64,000 bases of DNA from a virus. The notes below the pieces were generated by a model. That model was not told where the DNA came from. It saw only the letters and a list, made by a program, of their open reading frames with translations, and ran no database searches. Positions 43,247-51,225 of this stretch are shown here, in pieces; within the stretch, counting starts at the first letter, position 1, and every line of letters begins with the position of its first letter. The stretch spans positions 62,001 through 126,000 of the IMG/VR virus record IMGVR_UViG_3300042923_000601. One strand, given 5' to 3'. Position numbers and translations under genes: made by a program.

Positions 43247-43690
43247 TTACCAGTTTATCTTACGCTTAGGCATTTTATCTATACATATCTGTATCGTGAT
43301 GTCGGTGTCTGCAAACACTGTCTGGATCAGTTTTGACACTGTATCCCAGTCTAGTTTATCTAGATTACACCCAATCGTGGCCATAGCCAAATGGGTAATG
43401 CCATTTTCAAGGACCTGTGTCTTCATTAGTAGTAGCGATGCGGCGAGTGTCTTGTACGTTGGCTTCATATAGTAGAGTTTTTTCGTTACAAGATTGAACA
43501 CCCGACCGACTAAGATGCAGTCTGGGTATGTATGGTCTCCAATTTCATTGAGCTGGCGTTTTAAATCAAATAATCTCTCAAAGTCAACGGCGATTCCAGC
43601 GCCGAGCTTATAATCTGAGCTGACACAGTGTGTCAGATAAAAATGGTCAGGTACATCAAATAGGTCCATATATACCACACGGTATTCCAT
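43247..43690 (-). CDS. Macro-domain protein (ADP-ribose binding/processing)
   Basis: 147 residues. The fold signature is good: FYLTHCVSSDYKLGAGIAVDFE (about 17-38, the ADP-ribose loop with GAGIA) and LAMATIGCNLDKLDWDTVSKLI (about 101-122, matching the IGCGLDGLxWxxV block of Poa1p/TARG1-type macro domains). Such proteins bind or hydrolyse ADP-ribose derivatives. In a phage this could reverse host ADP-ribosylation or clear ADP-ribose-based defence signals; that is inference. The C-terminus KRKINW resembles that of the protein at 35324. Start at 43690 after GAGGAGGGAAATAT. Confidence 0.8.
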   Translation of the reverse strand: MEYRVVYMDLFDVPDHFYLTHCVSSDYKLGAGIAVDFERLFDLKRQLNEIGDHTYPDCILVGRVFNLVTKKLYYMKPTYKTLAASLLLMKTQVLENGITHLAMATIGCNLDKLDWDTVSKLIQTVFADTDITIQICIDKMPKRKINW

Positions 43691-43778
43691 ATATTTCCCT
43701 CCTCAATACCAAGTTCAGGGAGAGATAAAATTAGATTGGCCAATATACAGACTTTTACATTTCATGAAGTCGAGAAAA

Positions 43779-43803
43779 CCGTACTGTCACATGGACAGTA
43801 CGG
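43779..43803 (-). terminator. Hairpin overlapping the end of the nuclease gene
   Basis: A 10-bp perfect stem CCGTACTGTC with its complement and a 5-base loop, at the stop codon of the gene at 43787; followed on the minus strand by TTTTCTCG. Confidence 0.7.
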
Positions 43804-44518
43804 GCTCTTCATTTTTCTTTTTAATCAGGTCAATATTCCAGTATGATTGGTTAATATAATACCAGCTGTGGTAGAAGTCTACAAGTTCTTTAAAGCATTT
43901 CCGGTACATTGTCATTTCGTCTGGGTCGTCACATATTTTAACCTGCGCCTCACGACCAGATTTCTTGTCGAGCAACACAACCATGTACTGCTCAACTTCA
44001 ATACCATAGGTTTCCCATAAAAGAAGGTCATAACCTGCGATCTGAAGGAACATGGACGGGTAGAACGCCTTACTTGTCTTATAGTCGCCGATGGTTCGTT
44101 TTCCTTTAAACCGGGTAAGGGCATCGAGTGTGCCACCATACCGCTTACCACTCATCTGCATCTCTGTCTGTTCAAATACCCAGTCATGTTTGACCTTGTT
44201 ATAGAACTGCAGAAATGATGCGAATGCGTTTTTAACACATATCCGTTCTACCGGATTAAGCGCTTCAACAGGGTCGATTGCATACCGGTTATGTACCGTG
44301 TATTCTTCAATTAATGCATGTGTATGGGTACCGATGGTACCGGCAATATCCAGCTGCGACTTAACACTCTTCTTATTAAACCCTAACCAATTTGCCCAGT
44401 GGATAAGTTCCGGCTTATTAATGATCGATAGTATAGTAGTGATAGATGGAACGATTTCGCCACTGGTATTCTTGTAGACGGTGTGATCACGAAGTTCAGT
44501 AAACATAGGTTTTCCCAT
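43787..44518 (-). CDS. PD-(D/E)XK nuclease (RecB/Cas4-like)
   Basis: 243 residues. GTHTHALIEEY (about 63-73) supplies the family His/Glu helix, YGGTLDAL (about 127-134, D132) the first metal ligand, TIGDYKTSK (about 142-150, D145 and K147) the DxK strand, and FLQIAGYDLLL (about 157-167) the conserved Gln/Tyr helix. The layout is that of RecB-family single-strand exonucleases used in recombination and replication. Start at 44518 after AGGAGGATGTCATA. It is divergent from the internal head protein at 44623. Confidence 0.8.
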   Translation of the reverse strand: MGKPMFTELRDHTVYKNTSGEIVPSITTILSIINKPELIHWANWLGFNKKSVKSQLDIAGTIGTHTHALIEEYTVHNRYAIDPVEALNPVERICVKNAFASFLQFYNKVKHDWVFEQTEMQMSGKRYGGTLDALTRFKGKRTIGDYKTSKAFYPSMFLQIAGYDLLLWETYGIEVEQYMVVLLDKKSGREAQVKICDDPDEMTMYRKCFKELVDFYHSWYYINQSYWNIDLIKKKNEEPVLSM

Positions 44519-44622
44519 TATGACATCCTCCTAAAAGTATACGGTAATCTGTAGTTGGTACCAGAATCATTTGGTAGTTGGACATTAAAATATAACCTAT
44601 TAATAGAAAGGTGGCAATTCAA

Positions 44623-45279
44623 ATGGATGTTAAGGGAACGCTTAAATTAATTCAAGAAGGCGCTAGTATGGAGGAACTTCAAGAAGCCTCTGAACAGGAA
44701 GACCGCGATCTGATTACTGAAGCCGTTATGGACATCTTCATTTCCGAGACCAACTGCTCATTCCTGACGGAATCTGCTACGGGTGGTCTTGACCTCGTTG
44801 GTGTATTTAACGAGGCCGCATCCGATTCTCCGGGATTCTGGTCAAAATTAAAACAAAACCTTGGTTACCTTGTATCCTCGTTCGATCCATATGACGGTAT
44901 CCGTCAGCTTCGTTTGGTGAATGAGTTGATTAAGGATGACCAAGTTGAGGCTGCGGCTAATCGGACTGGCGATGTGTTTAAACATGATGACCCAACCACG
45001 AACAAGCAGCTTCTTGCAAATCAATTGATCTCTGCAACATCACTGGCTGTCACAGTATACTCTAAGGCTTCCAAGTATAAGAACTTCGACCCTGATCTGG
45101 CTAAGAAGTACATCAAGGAAGCTGAAATCTTCCATGACAAACTTGTTGATCTCCGCGATGCTGCTATCAAAGCAGGCAACAAGACCCTGGGCAAGCGTTA
45201 CAACCGCCAAGCGAACCGTCTGCATATCCATATCAACACCTTTGAGTCCCGTGCCATTAATAAAGCAAAATTTGTGTAG
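44623..45279 (+). CDS. Internal head protein with capsid-targeting N-terminus
   Basis: 218 residues. The N-terminus MDVKGTLKLIQEG predicts cleavage after E12; ELQE|A and LITE|A follow within 40 residues. The rest is helical. The C-terminal segment (KKYIKEAEIFHDKLVDLRDAA...) forms a charged helical hairpin similar to the end of the neighbour at 45326, and both carry an EAA(S/A)... then a DP-turn block in the middle, so they are paralogues. Start at 44623 after GAAAGGTGG; the in-frame GTG upstream would overlap that site. Role inside the head unknown. Confidence 0.7.
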   Translation: MDVKGTLKLIQEGASMEELQEASEQEDRDLITEAVMDIFISETNCSFLTESATGGLDLVGVFNEAASDSPGFWSKLKQNLGYLVSSFDPYDGIRQLRLVNELIKDDQVEAAANRTGDVFKHDDPTTNKQLLANQLISATSLAVTVYSKASKYKNFDPDLAKKYIKEAEIFHDKLVDLRDAAIKAGNKTLGKRYNRQANRLHIHINTFESRAINKAKFV

Positions 45280-45325
45280 GCATGGTCGAACAGGTAAGTA
45301 ATCTATAAATAAGGAGGATTTACCC

Positions 45326-46015
45326 ATGGATAAACTGGAACAAATCAAAGCATTACTGACTGAATCAAGCGATGAAAGCGTAGCTGCTAAAATTAGAGCT
45401 ATTATGACTGAAGGCAGCAAAGAGGCTGATGAAGATACTGAGCCTGCGGATCACGAGGATGTTCTCCCGGATGAGCTGACAGATGCTGATGACCTCGAAA
45501 AACTGTTTGCCGAGGCGTCGTTCGATATTCTCGTTGCTGAAACCTCATTGAAGCCGCTGCAGGAATCCATTACTAATGGAGCAACACTGTCTGACCTTAT
45601 CACAGAAGCTGCTGCTGCAGACGGCGAACCTGGAAAGGTAAAAGCTGCGCTTGATAAAATCAAAGACAAGCTCAGATCGCTGGCTAACACTTCTGACCCT
45701 AACACTGCTATCAAAGAATTGCAGCTGGCTCGTCGTAGTCTGGCTGAAAACTTGGGCGTTTGGGGAGCTGCTGGCGCAAGTTTCTACTTCTTGGGCCCAC
45801 TTATCGGTTTATTCATGACTGTTATCGCCGCGAATATCGCAACCAAGTCGATCAGCCAGGACACCCTGAAAGCGTATATCGCTGAGGCCAAGGCGCTGCT
45901 CGCTACACTCGAAAAGGCAAAAGAAAAGGCCGATGTTAGTCAGGCTGCTGTGTTGACTAAGAAAATCAGCAAGCTTAAGAAGCTGATTAGCACACACGAA
46001 AGACGACTGAGATAA
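45326..46015 (+). CDS. Internal head protein with membrane hairpin (paralogue of 44623)
   Basis: 229 residues. The first 100 residues are acidic and studded with prohead-protease-type sites: LLTE|S (E13), IMTE|G, LFAE|A, LVAE|T and LITE|A. A hydrophobic stretch (about 152-180, VWGAAGASFYFLGPLIGLFMTVIAANIA) could be a membrane hairpin, then a charged helical hairpin to the end. The same order is seen at 5926. A protein trimmed in the head and carrying a hydrophobic hairpin could be ejected into the host membrane; this is inference. Start after AAGGAGGATTTACCC. Confidence 0.7.
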   Translation: MDKLEQIKALLTESSDESVAAKIRAIMTEGSKEADEDTEPADHEDVLPDELTDADDLEKLFAEASFDILVAETSLKPLQESITNGATLSDLITEAAAADGEPGKVKAALDKIKDKLRSLANTSDPNTAIKELQLARRSLAENLGVWGAAGASFYFLGPLIGLFMTVIAANIATKSISQDTLKAYIAEAKALLATLEKAKEKADVSQAAVLTKKISKLKKLISTHERRLR

Positions 46016-46017
46016 TT

Positions 46018-46054
46018 GCGGGAAGAGACGTTTGTGCGTCTCTTCCTTTCCCGC
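46018..46054 (+). terminator. Terminator of the internal-protein genes
   Basis: Nested stem: GAAGAGACG with CGTCTCTTC, extended by GCGGG and CCCGC across a short bulge. It directly follows the stop at 46015. Confidence 0.7.
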
Positions 46055-46100
46055 GTAAAACAGCTAATTAAAGTAAATCGAAATATAGGAGGGTATTCAT

Positions 46101-47051
46101 ATGGCACTTAAGCCCCTTAATCTAACGTCCCTGTATCGGTATGCAGAACAGGGCGGTGGTAAAGGTATCACAGATGTAGTCATGGCATATAGCCTTGGAA
46201 AAAACGGTACAATTCGTGTAGAAGGTGAAATGATCGAGGACGTTATGCGGGATATTACTTCTCGTACATCGCCATTCTTCGCTAAGTATGCGATCGAGCG
46301 CTTGGTCAAAAACGGAAAGATTCAGATCGTATATAACGATACGCTCAGACTCACCAATGCAGTTCTCTTCTTCCGTAAGCGCGAAGGGTCAAAAGAAGTT
46401 GTGGTGGTTAATATCACAAACTTCTCCTCCATGCGTCAGGACGGCACAATCAAGATTAACAGCAACGACTTCTATGCTATCCTGCTAACGGCGGCATTCT
46501 CCCTTACACTGGATAGCAGTATCATGTCCTATACCAGAGATGCATATGTAATGTATGCTAGACTCTTCACCAACGTGATCTCCAGTCTGGCGTCGTATAT
46601 GGACAACGTAAAAAAAGAAAAGATTCAATATCTCGCCACTAACTTCTTCCTTTATAATGTATATGGGCCGGACCGGGCTTTCGTTAACCCAATGAAATCA
46701 ACCCTTCGGTACAATAGCAAGGAAACGATGATGGCGCTTGAGACCAAGTTCCCTATGTACACAGAGAACTCAGCGTACGAAAGCTTGGAAACCTTTATTC
46801 AGGCTATCGCTACCGCTTTCCCTGAAATGAAGCAGCTTACGCTGAAGAACTTTGTCGATCGCTGGTGTAAGGCGTACGGTTCGGCTGCACTGTTTGCACC
46901 AGAACACATCCCGTACTTCTTCTTCATGATTATCGCTACGGCGTGCATGAGTGATACAATCAACGTGCGAAAGATTTCGACTGAAATCCAGACGAACCTG
47001 ACCGGGATGTACAAACGGATTGAGCAGCAGGTTGACGAATACGCCAATTAA
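46101..47051 (+). CDS. Unknown helical protein (316 residues)
   Basis: No family recognised. It has alternating hydrophobic helices without a clear membrane segment (ILLTAAFSLTLDSS, FTNVISSLASYM, PYFFFMIIATACM), loosely like the protein at 26864. There is no capsid-targeting motif at its start. Start at 46101 after ATAGGAGGGTATTCAT, followed by a perfect-palindrome terminator. Confidence 0.6.
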   Translation: MALKPLNLTSLYRYAEQGGGKGITDVVMAYSLGKNGTIRVEGEMIEDVMRDITSRTSPFFAKYAIERLVKNGKIQIVYNDTLRLTNAVLFFRKREGSKEVVVVNITNFSSMRQDGTIKINSNDFYAILLTAAFSLTLDSSIMSYTRDAYVMYARLFTNVISSLASYMDNVKKEKIQYLATNFFLYNVYGPDRAFVNPMKSTLRYNSKETMMALETKFPMYTENSAYESLETFIQAIATAFPEMKQLTLKNFVDRWCKAYGSAALFAPEHIPYFFFMIIATACMSDTINVRKISTEIQTNLTGMYKRIEQQVDEYAN

Positions 47052-47061
47052 ACAAAAAAAG

Positions 47062-47091
47062 ACGAGTAGAGAGGATATCCTCTCTACTCGT
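47062..47091. terminator. Bidirectional terminator (30-base palindrome)
   Basis: A perfect palindrome ACGAGTAGAGAGGAT with its complement between convergent genes, flanked by A and T runs. Confidence 0.8.
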
Positions 47092-47977
47092 TTACTATGG
47101 CGGTTGCGTATGAGCTGATCGCTCTATATAAGGTATATGATTTCTCGTTCATAAACGCTGCAAAATATACGTTCATGCCGTTCTCATCCTCTGAATAGAA
47201 GTCAATCAGGTCATCAATAGACGTCGCCTGCTTAGTGGTATAAAATTCAGCATGATAGTATAAGTTCAGGGATTCCCCGTCTCTCTCTACAGGCACGGCT
47301 GAAGATGATGTTGCAGAATACAGCCCTTCATACTCCATATTGAATACGTTATCGTATGAAGTTTGCGGGCTGGTCAAAAAGGCTTTTAATCTCGACATCT
47401 CAGACAAACTGTACCCACTTAAAGTCACATCTCGGAAGTCCGCCCCTGTAAGGTAAGGGGCACGTATGCCAATAACGGTGTTTGTCTTTTTATCAACATA
47501 CAACTCTCCGATAGGAAGACTGTTGGTACGACCATACATGTTATAGCGATGCACGCCATATTCTTCGGCGATATCATTACTATAGCTCTTAGCAACTTCA
47601 AACTCGAATTCATCTCTAAGGGATGACACGTCAAACTTCGTCCCAACCAGAGTTTCCAGCGAGTTATAGCTTACTGCTCTTTTTTCATGCAGAAAGTTTG
47701 CGTTATCGTAGGAAGAAAAGATATTATTGACAGTGTACTTGGCTCCATTCTCGTCAGTATACTCAGATACTGTCGCTGGGGAGTATATCATGTCCTTCGT
47801 GGTATCAAATTTCTCTACATAGAAATGGGCTGCGTAAAGGAGTCCAATCAATATAGCGAATATAATGAATCCACCCATTAGCACCTTCCGACCTTTATCG
47901 TCACCTTTGCGTCGTCTATACGGCAGTTTGTCTTGTCCAAATACGGCTTTTTTGTCATATTTAATCATCTTAAACAT
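47084..47977 (-). CDS. Single-pass membrane protein with large outer domain
   Basis: 297 residues. A basic cytoplasmic N-terminus (KKAVFGQDKLPYRRRKGDDKGRK) precedes one transmembrane helix (about 33-54, VLMGGFIIFAILIGLLYAAHFYV), leaving about 240 residues outside the membrane. The outer part is soluble, Tyr/Ser-rich and without recognised enzyme motifs. It lies next to the exported protein at 48115, so the two may act on the host envelope or in superinfection exclusion; inference only. Start at 47977 after GGAGGACCGAACA. Confidence 0.65.
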   Translation of the reverse strand: MFKMIKYDKKAVFGQDKLPYRRRKGDDKGRKVLMGGFIIFAILIGLLYAAHFYVEKFDTTKDMIYSPATVSEYTDENGAKYTVNNIFSSYDNANFLHEKRAVSYNSLETLVGTKFDVSSLRDEFEFEVAKSYSNDIAEEYGVHRYNMYGRTNSLPIGELYVDKKTNTVIGIRAPYLTGADFRDVTLSGYSLSEMSRLKAFLTSPQTSYDNVFNMEYEGLYSATSSSAVPVERDGESLNLYYHAEFYTTKQATSIDDLIDFYSEDENGMNVYFAAFMNEKSYTLYRAISSYATAIVNE

Positions 47978-48081
47978 TGTTCGGTCCTCCATTTCTAGAT
48001 GCAGCCTTAGGGTAGTGTGTTCTGGGTGACTATATATATTAAGTCCAGAACCTGTAAAAGTTTATTTATGCAAAAATAATA

Positions 48082-48107
48082 GGCTACCGGGATTTCTCCC
48101 AGCAGCC
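48082..48107 (-). terminator. Imperfect terminator after the exported-protein gene
   Basis: A stem GGCTACCGGGA against TCCCAGCAGCC with two mismatches, followed on the minus strand by TATTATTTTTGC. Confidence 0.6.
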
Positions 48108-48114
48108 CATACTA

Positions 48115-49032
48115 TTACTTACCATACTTAGACGATGGAATGTCTAAAGCATCGTTACCATAGCTATCTTCTAAATAATACCCATAGGTATCAATCAGAT
48201 AGTCATTGATATAATACAGGCTGAAGTCTCCGATTGTATCCACGATCTCATATATAATGTCCAATTGATCGTGAGTCCGGAGGTACTCCAACACTTCAGC
48301 ATCAGCAGTTGCATTCAACCGGCTATACCCAATGTGCTGTGCCATTTGGGAAAGGTTACCCAGTGCATCAGCATCAATGAGAAGATTTGCTTTCTGTTCA
48401 GTTGTAAGTCCTTTCAGTTTAAATAGGTCAGCAATGGTGTTTACGAAGCCCAGAGTATCATACATATAGATTTTGAACTCGTCACTGGATACTTCCCACA
48501 GGGCATACAGATCAGCACCACTGATATTTGTAAATTCTCTTTCCATCGCAGCGTCTGTGAAATAAGCATACACTTTCAGCTTTTCCGTAGGGGCAAGGGC
48601 TTTCCAAGCTTCTTGTCTAGCTTCAAGCAAAGTGTAGTACCCAGAGAAATTCTTTTCAGACGGAGCGACAGTGTTATTTGCACGGAACGTAATGAGAGCC
48701 TTAGCTGCAGAATATACGTAAGTAAACTTAGCTCTTTCTTTAAGTGGTTTGGTGTTGTTGCTCTTATACAGAGCAATGATTAGATCATCGCGAAGAGTGT
48801 CCATATCCACAGTATAACCAACTGCAGTCTTCTTCGCATATACACCATACGGGTTCACCCCATAAGCAGCATCCGTTGCGGATGTCTTATGGTAAACCGG
48901 AAGTGGAGTGTCCTCAGCAGGAACGCTAATGAAATTGATTTGAGGACTAGCTTGTATTGTATCAACGGCTCCACCGAGTGTCAGCATGACAACTACTACC
49001 AATGTGATTAAACCTTTTACCCAGTTTCTCAT
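48115..49032 (-). CDS. Exported protein with Sec signal peptide
   Basis: 305 residues. The start MRNWVKG is followed by a hydrophobic core (LITLVVVVMLTLGGAV) and a likely cleavage site after TIQA, a typical Gram-positive signal peptide. No lipobox Cys, wall anchor or hydrolase motif is seen. The mature part is helical and acidic. A secreted protein that is not a lysin is unusual for a phage. Start at 49032 after AAGGAGATGATTTAC. The divergent promoter pair at 49136-49202 lies upstream. Confidence 0.65.
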   Translation of the reverse strand: MRNWVKGLITLVVVVMLTLGGAVDTIQASPQINFISVPAEDTPLPVYHKTSATDAAYGVNPYGVYAKKTAVGYTVDMDTLRDDLIIALYKSNNTKPLKERAKFTYVYSAAKALITFRANNTVAPSEKNFSGYYTLLEARQEAWKALAPTEKLKVYAYFTDAAMEREFTNISGADLYALWEVSSDEFKIYMYDTLGFVNTIADLFKLKGLTTEQKANLLIDADALGNLSQMAQHIGYSRLNATADAEVLEYLRTHDQLDIIYEIVDTIGDFSLYYINDYLIDTYGYYLEDSYGNDALDIPSSKYGK

Positions 49033-49135
49033 GTAAATCATCTCCTTAGATTAGTTTATGTATCCTTGTTCACGGCTATCATATTTACCTCAATTCCAAA
49101 GTGACAGGACGTTTTTACTATATATATTGATGTCT

Positions 49136-49202
49136 CACGTGTATCATATATAACCCTATATGGTGTAATTTACGGCTGGTTTAACTATATATGATACACG
49201 TG
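49136..49202. promoter_or_regulatory. Divergent promoter pair in a perfect inverted repeat
   Basis: A 17-base arm, CACGTGTATCATATATA (49136-49152), is repeated as its exact complement at 49186-49202, 33 bases apart. Each arm holds the element TATATATGATA pointing outward: rightward to the gene at 49234 (ATG 38 bases after the element) and leftward to the exported-protein gene. It could be paired promoters, an operator, or both. Confidence 0.6.
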
Positions 49203-49233
49203 TAACAACACCAACTATTTAGGAGGAACTGTA

Positions 49234-49908
49234 ATGAGTCAACCTGTATTCGTAGCAAAGAAAGCCGACACCATGGTATACTTTCAAGGAATGAGTCGCC
49301 CGTACGAGATCGCACTTGTAAACTGGCTGACATGGCTAAAGGCCAATGCAAAAGATCGGTATACTCCAATCACTGGATATGAGAAAGTGATTAAGGGACT
49401 TGATAAGAACGACGACTGGGAGATGACTCCTTTTGATAAGGACGAAACCCATCGTCAAATGGATACTGTGTTATCCGAGTGTGAGTTTCTTCGGAATCGG
49501 TTATCTCCGCAGATCGGTATGATACAAGACACGATCAACGAAATATCTCGATATTACCAGTCCTTTGCTCGCCCTAGACGGTTCGGTGATAAGAAAGGAT
49601 ACGTTGAGAATATTATGCCTACAGAGGAGTTTGAACTCCCTACTCGTATCGTGAATAATCTTGTAACCATCTGTGATATCGCTAAACCTTCAATGGCTAA
49701 TATTGCTTCTAAGCGCTCTGCGTTCCTCGGGAAATATCAGGAACTCAGAAATCAGGTAGACGAGGTCGTAAAGTATCCTAGTTATGTATGGAATCTATAT
49801 GGTGAATTATACACTACGATAGAGAAAAACTTTGTAGCTACGGATATTGCCTTATTCGATTGTGAGGAGTTCCTTGAAATCATCCTTCCTGTCATGCTGA
49901 ATAAATAA
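49234..49908 (+). CDS. Unknown accessory protein (224 residues)
   Basis: No family recognised; helical and soluble. Size, helix content and expression signals match the accessory proteins at 51817, 52513 and 54000, and a late CEEFLEIILP segment is reminiscent of theirs, but homology is not certain. The leader, CCAACTATTTAGGAGGAACTGTA, is of the same type as in the 51.8-57 kb region. Followed by a terminator. Confidence 0.6.
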   Translation: MSQPVFVAKKADTMVYFQGMSRPYEIALVNWLTWLKANAKDRYTPITGYEKVIKGLDKNDDWEMTPFDKDETHRQMDTVLSECEFLRNRLSPQIGMIQDTINEISRYYQSFARPRRFGDKKGYVENIMPTEEFELPTRIVNNLVTICDIAKPSMANIASKRSAFLGKYQELRNQVDEVVKYPSYVWNLYGELYTTIEKNFVATDIALFDCEEFLEIILPVMLNK

Positions 49909-49915
49909 ACGGATA

Positions 49916-49945
49916 AAGTAGACTCCCTTAACCAGGAGTCTACTT
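49916..49945. terminator. Bidirectional terminator
   Basis: An 11-bp perfect stem AAGTAGACTCC with its complement, 8-base loop, followed by TCTTTTTT on the plus strand. Confidence 0.85.
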
Positions 49946-49952
49946 CTTTTTT

Positions 49953-50021
49953 CTACTCGATGTAGAGACAGCCTTCGTCTCCATCACCTGACGAGAGTTC
50001 TACAACCTTATACTTAATAGC
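49953..50021. repeat. 69-base identical gene-end repeat, copy A
   Basis: Identical to 50539-50607. It covers the stop codon and last 22 codons of two tandem paralogues whose upstream parts have diverged, suggesting recent conversion or strong constraint. Confidence 0.85.
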
Positions 50022-50525
50022 ATCAGCATATTTAGTCTTGAGTGCTGATACCAGGTCATCTATTATCCAGCTAAGGGATTCGTTGACCTCTTGAGAACCC
50101 TCAATAATTTCAATATAGTCTCCGTTGTCTACATACGTAATGGAATAGGAGTCCTTTTCTAGCCCATCCTCGGCTAAACTTTTCTTACACTTAGCCTTGA
50201 CACTGTCATCAGACTTTAATTTTTGTACCATCTTCCTTACGTCGGCTTTCATTTCATTGATGATACGATCTTTAGGGTTATTCTTGAGAAAAGTTTCTTT
50301 TTCTTCTTTGGAATAGCCTGAATGTTCCTTGGCGTATTGACTGTGTAGTTGTACCTTTCTATCTGAAGCTGCTTTATGGCTCTTACTGGCCGACCAAATG
50401 CTACCTAAAAGTAAAGCAGCTATGGCTGTCATACCAAGAATAGCTGATTCGTTAAGTTCCCGGTAATCTACCCCGTCAAAGGTATAACCTTCCTTAATAA
50501 GTTTAAGGGCTCTGTTTAGTTCCAT
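49953..50525 (-). CDS. Capsid-targeted small protein, copy 2 of a tandem duplication
   Basis: 190 residues. N-terminus MELNRALKLIKEG, predicted cleavage after E12. A short hydrophobic stretch follows (ESAILGMTAIAALLLGSIWSA, about 22-42), then a charged helical region and a compact acidic C-terminal domain with IEIIEGSQEV and VELSSGDGDEGCLYIE. It is a paralogue of the gene at 50539; the last 69 bases of the two genes are identical. The start at 50525 follows AGGGGTGATACTGGT. Probably carried in the head; function unknown. Confidence 0.7.
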   Translation of the reverse strand: MELNRALKLIKEGYTFDGVDYRELNESAILGMTAIAALLLGSIWSASKSHKAASDRKVQLHSQYAKEHSGYSKEEKETFLKNNPKDRIINEMKADVRKMVQKLKSDDSVKAKCKKSLAEDGLEKDSYSITYVDNGDYIEIIEGSQEVNESLSWIIDDLVSALKTKYADAIKYKVVELSSGDGDEGCLYIE

Positions 50526-50538
50526 ACCAGTATCACCC

Positions 50539-50607
50539 CTACTCGATGTAGAGACAGCCTTCGTCTCCATCACCTGACGAGAGTTCTACAACCTTATACT
50601 TAATAGC
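50539..50607. repeat. 69-base identical gene-end repeat, copy B
   Basis: Identical to 49953-50021; see the paired entry. Confidence 0.85.
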
Positions 50608-51183
50608 GTCAGCGTATTTGGCCTTGAGTGCAGCTTCAAAGTCTTTAATAAGCCAATGAAGGGCTGATTTTACCTCTTGATCACCTTTGATGATCTCAAT
50701 AAAGTCGCCTTCATCATTATAGGTAATAGAGAACTTACCATTCTCCAAATCCTTCTTTGCCAGTGTTTGTTTACACTTAGCCTGAATCTCGGTGTTCTTC
50801 TTGGCTTCTGCTACCATCTTCTTAAGGTCAGTTCTCATCTCAGCGTGTATCTTTTCTGCAGAATTGTTTTTCTTGAATGCTTCAATCTCTGCATCAGATA
50901 CTTTAGAATTAGAAGAATTGCCCGCTTTACGGTTTTTGTAGTCTTCTATGGCCTTACGTCTTGCTACCACTTCTTTATGCATAGGGTGTTTAGGGTTAGC
51001 TGCTATTCTGTCATCCGTCATTTTATCCAGCTTAGCAGCACCTGCAATCATCCCAAATAGTATGCCACCAACAACTGTTAATCCAGCTATTGATGCTACT
51101 ACAGACTCATTAAGCTGTCTATAGTCTACTCCATCCAGTGTATACCCTTCTCTAATAAGTTGTAATGCTGCGTGTAGTTCCAT
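50539..51183 (-). CDS. Capsid-targeted small protein, copy 1 of a tandem duplication
   Basis: 214 residues. N-terminus MELHAALQLIREG (cleavage after E12 predicted), then GYTLDGVDYRQLNESVV and a hydrophobic helix (about 28-49, VVASIAGLTVVGGILFGMIAGA). A charged helical middle contains KNRKAGNSSNSK, and the C-terminal domain ends in the same VELSSGDGDEGCLYIE as its neighbour. Start at 51183 after AAAGGATTGTTATAACT. Together the pair resembles small membrane-active internal head proteins; inference. Confidence 0.7.
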   Translation of the reverse strand: MELHAALQLIREGYTLDGVDYRQLNESVVASIAGLTVVGGILFGMIAGAAKLDKMTDDRIAANPKHPMHKEVVARRKAIEDYKNRKAGNSSNSKVSDAEIEAFKKNNSAEKIHAEMRTDLKKMVAEAKKNTEIQAKCKQTLAKKDLENGKFSITYNDEGDFIEIIKGDQEVKSALHWLIKDFEAALKAKYADAIKYKVVELSSGDGDEGCLYIE

Positions 51184-51225
51184 AGTTATAACAATCCTTT
51201 CTATATCGATTTATGGAATGTTTAA

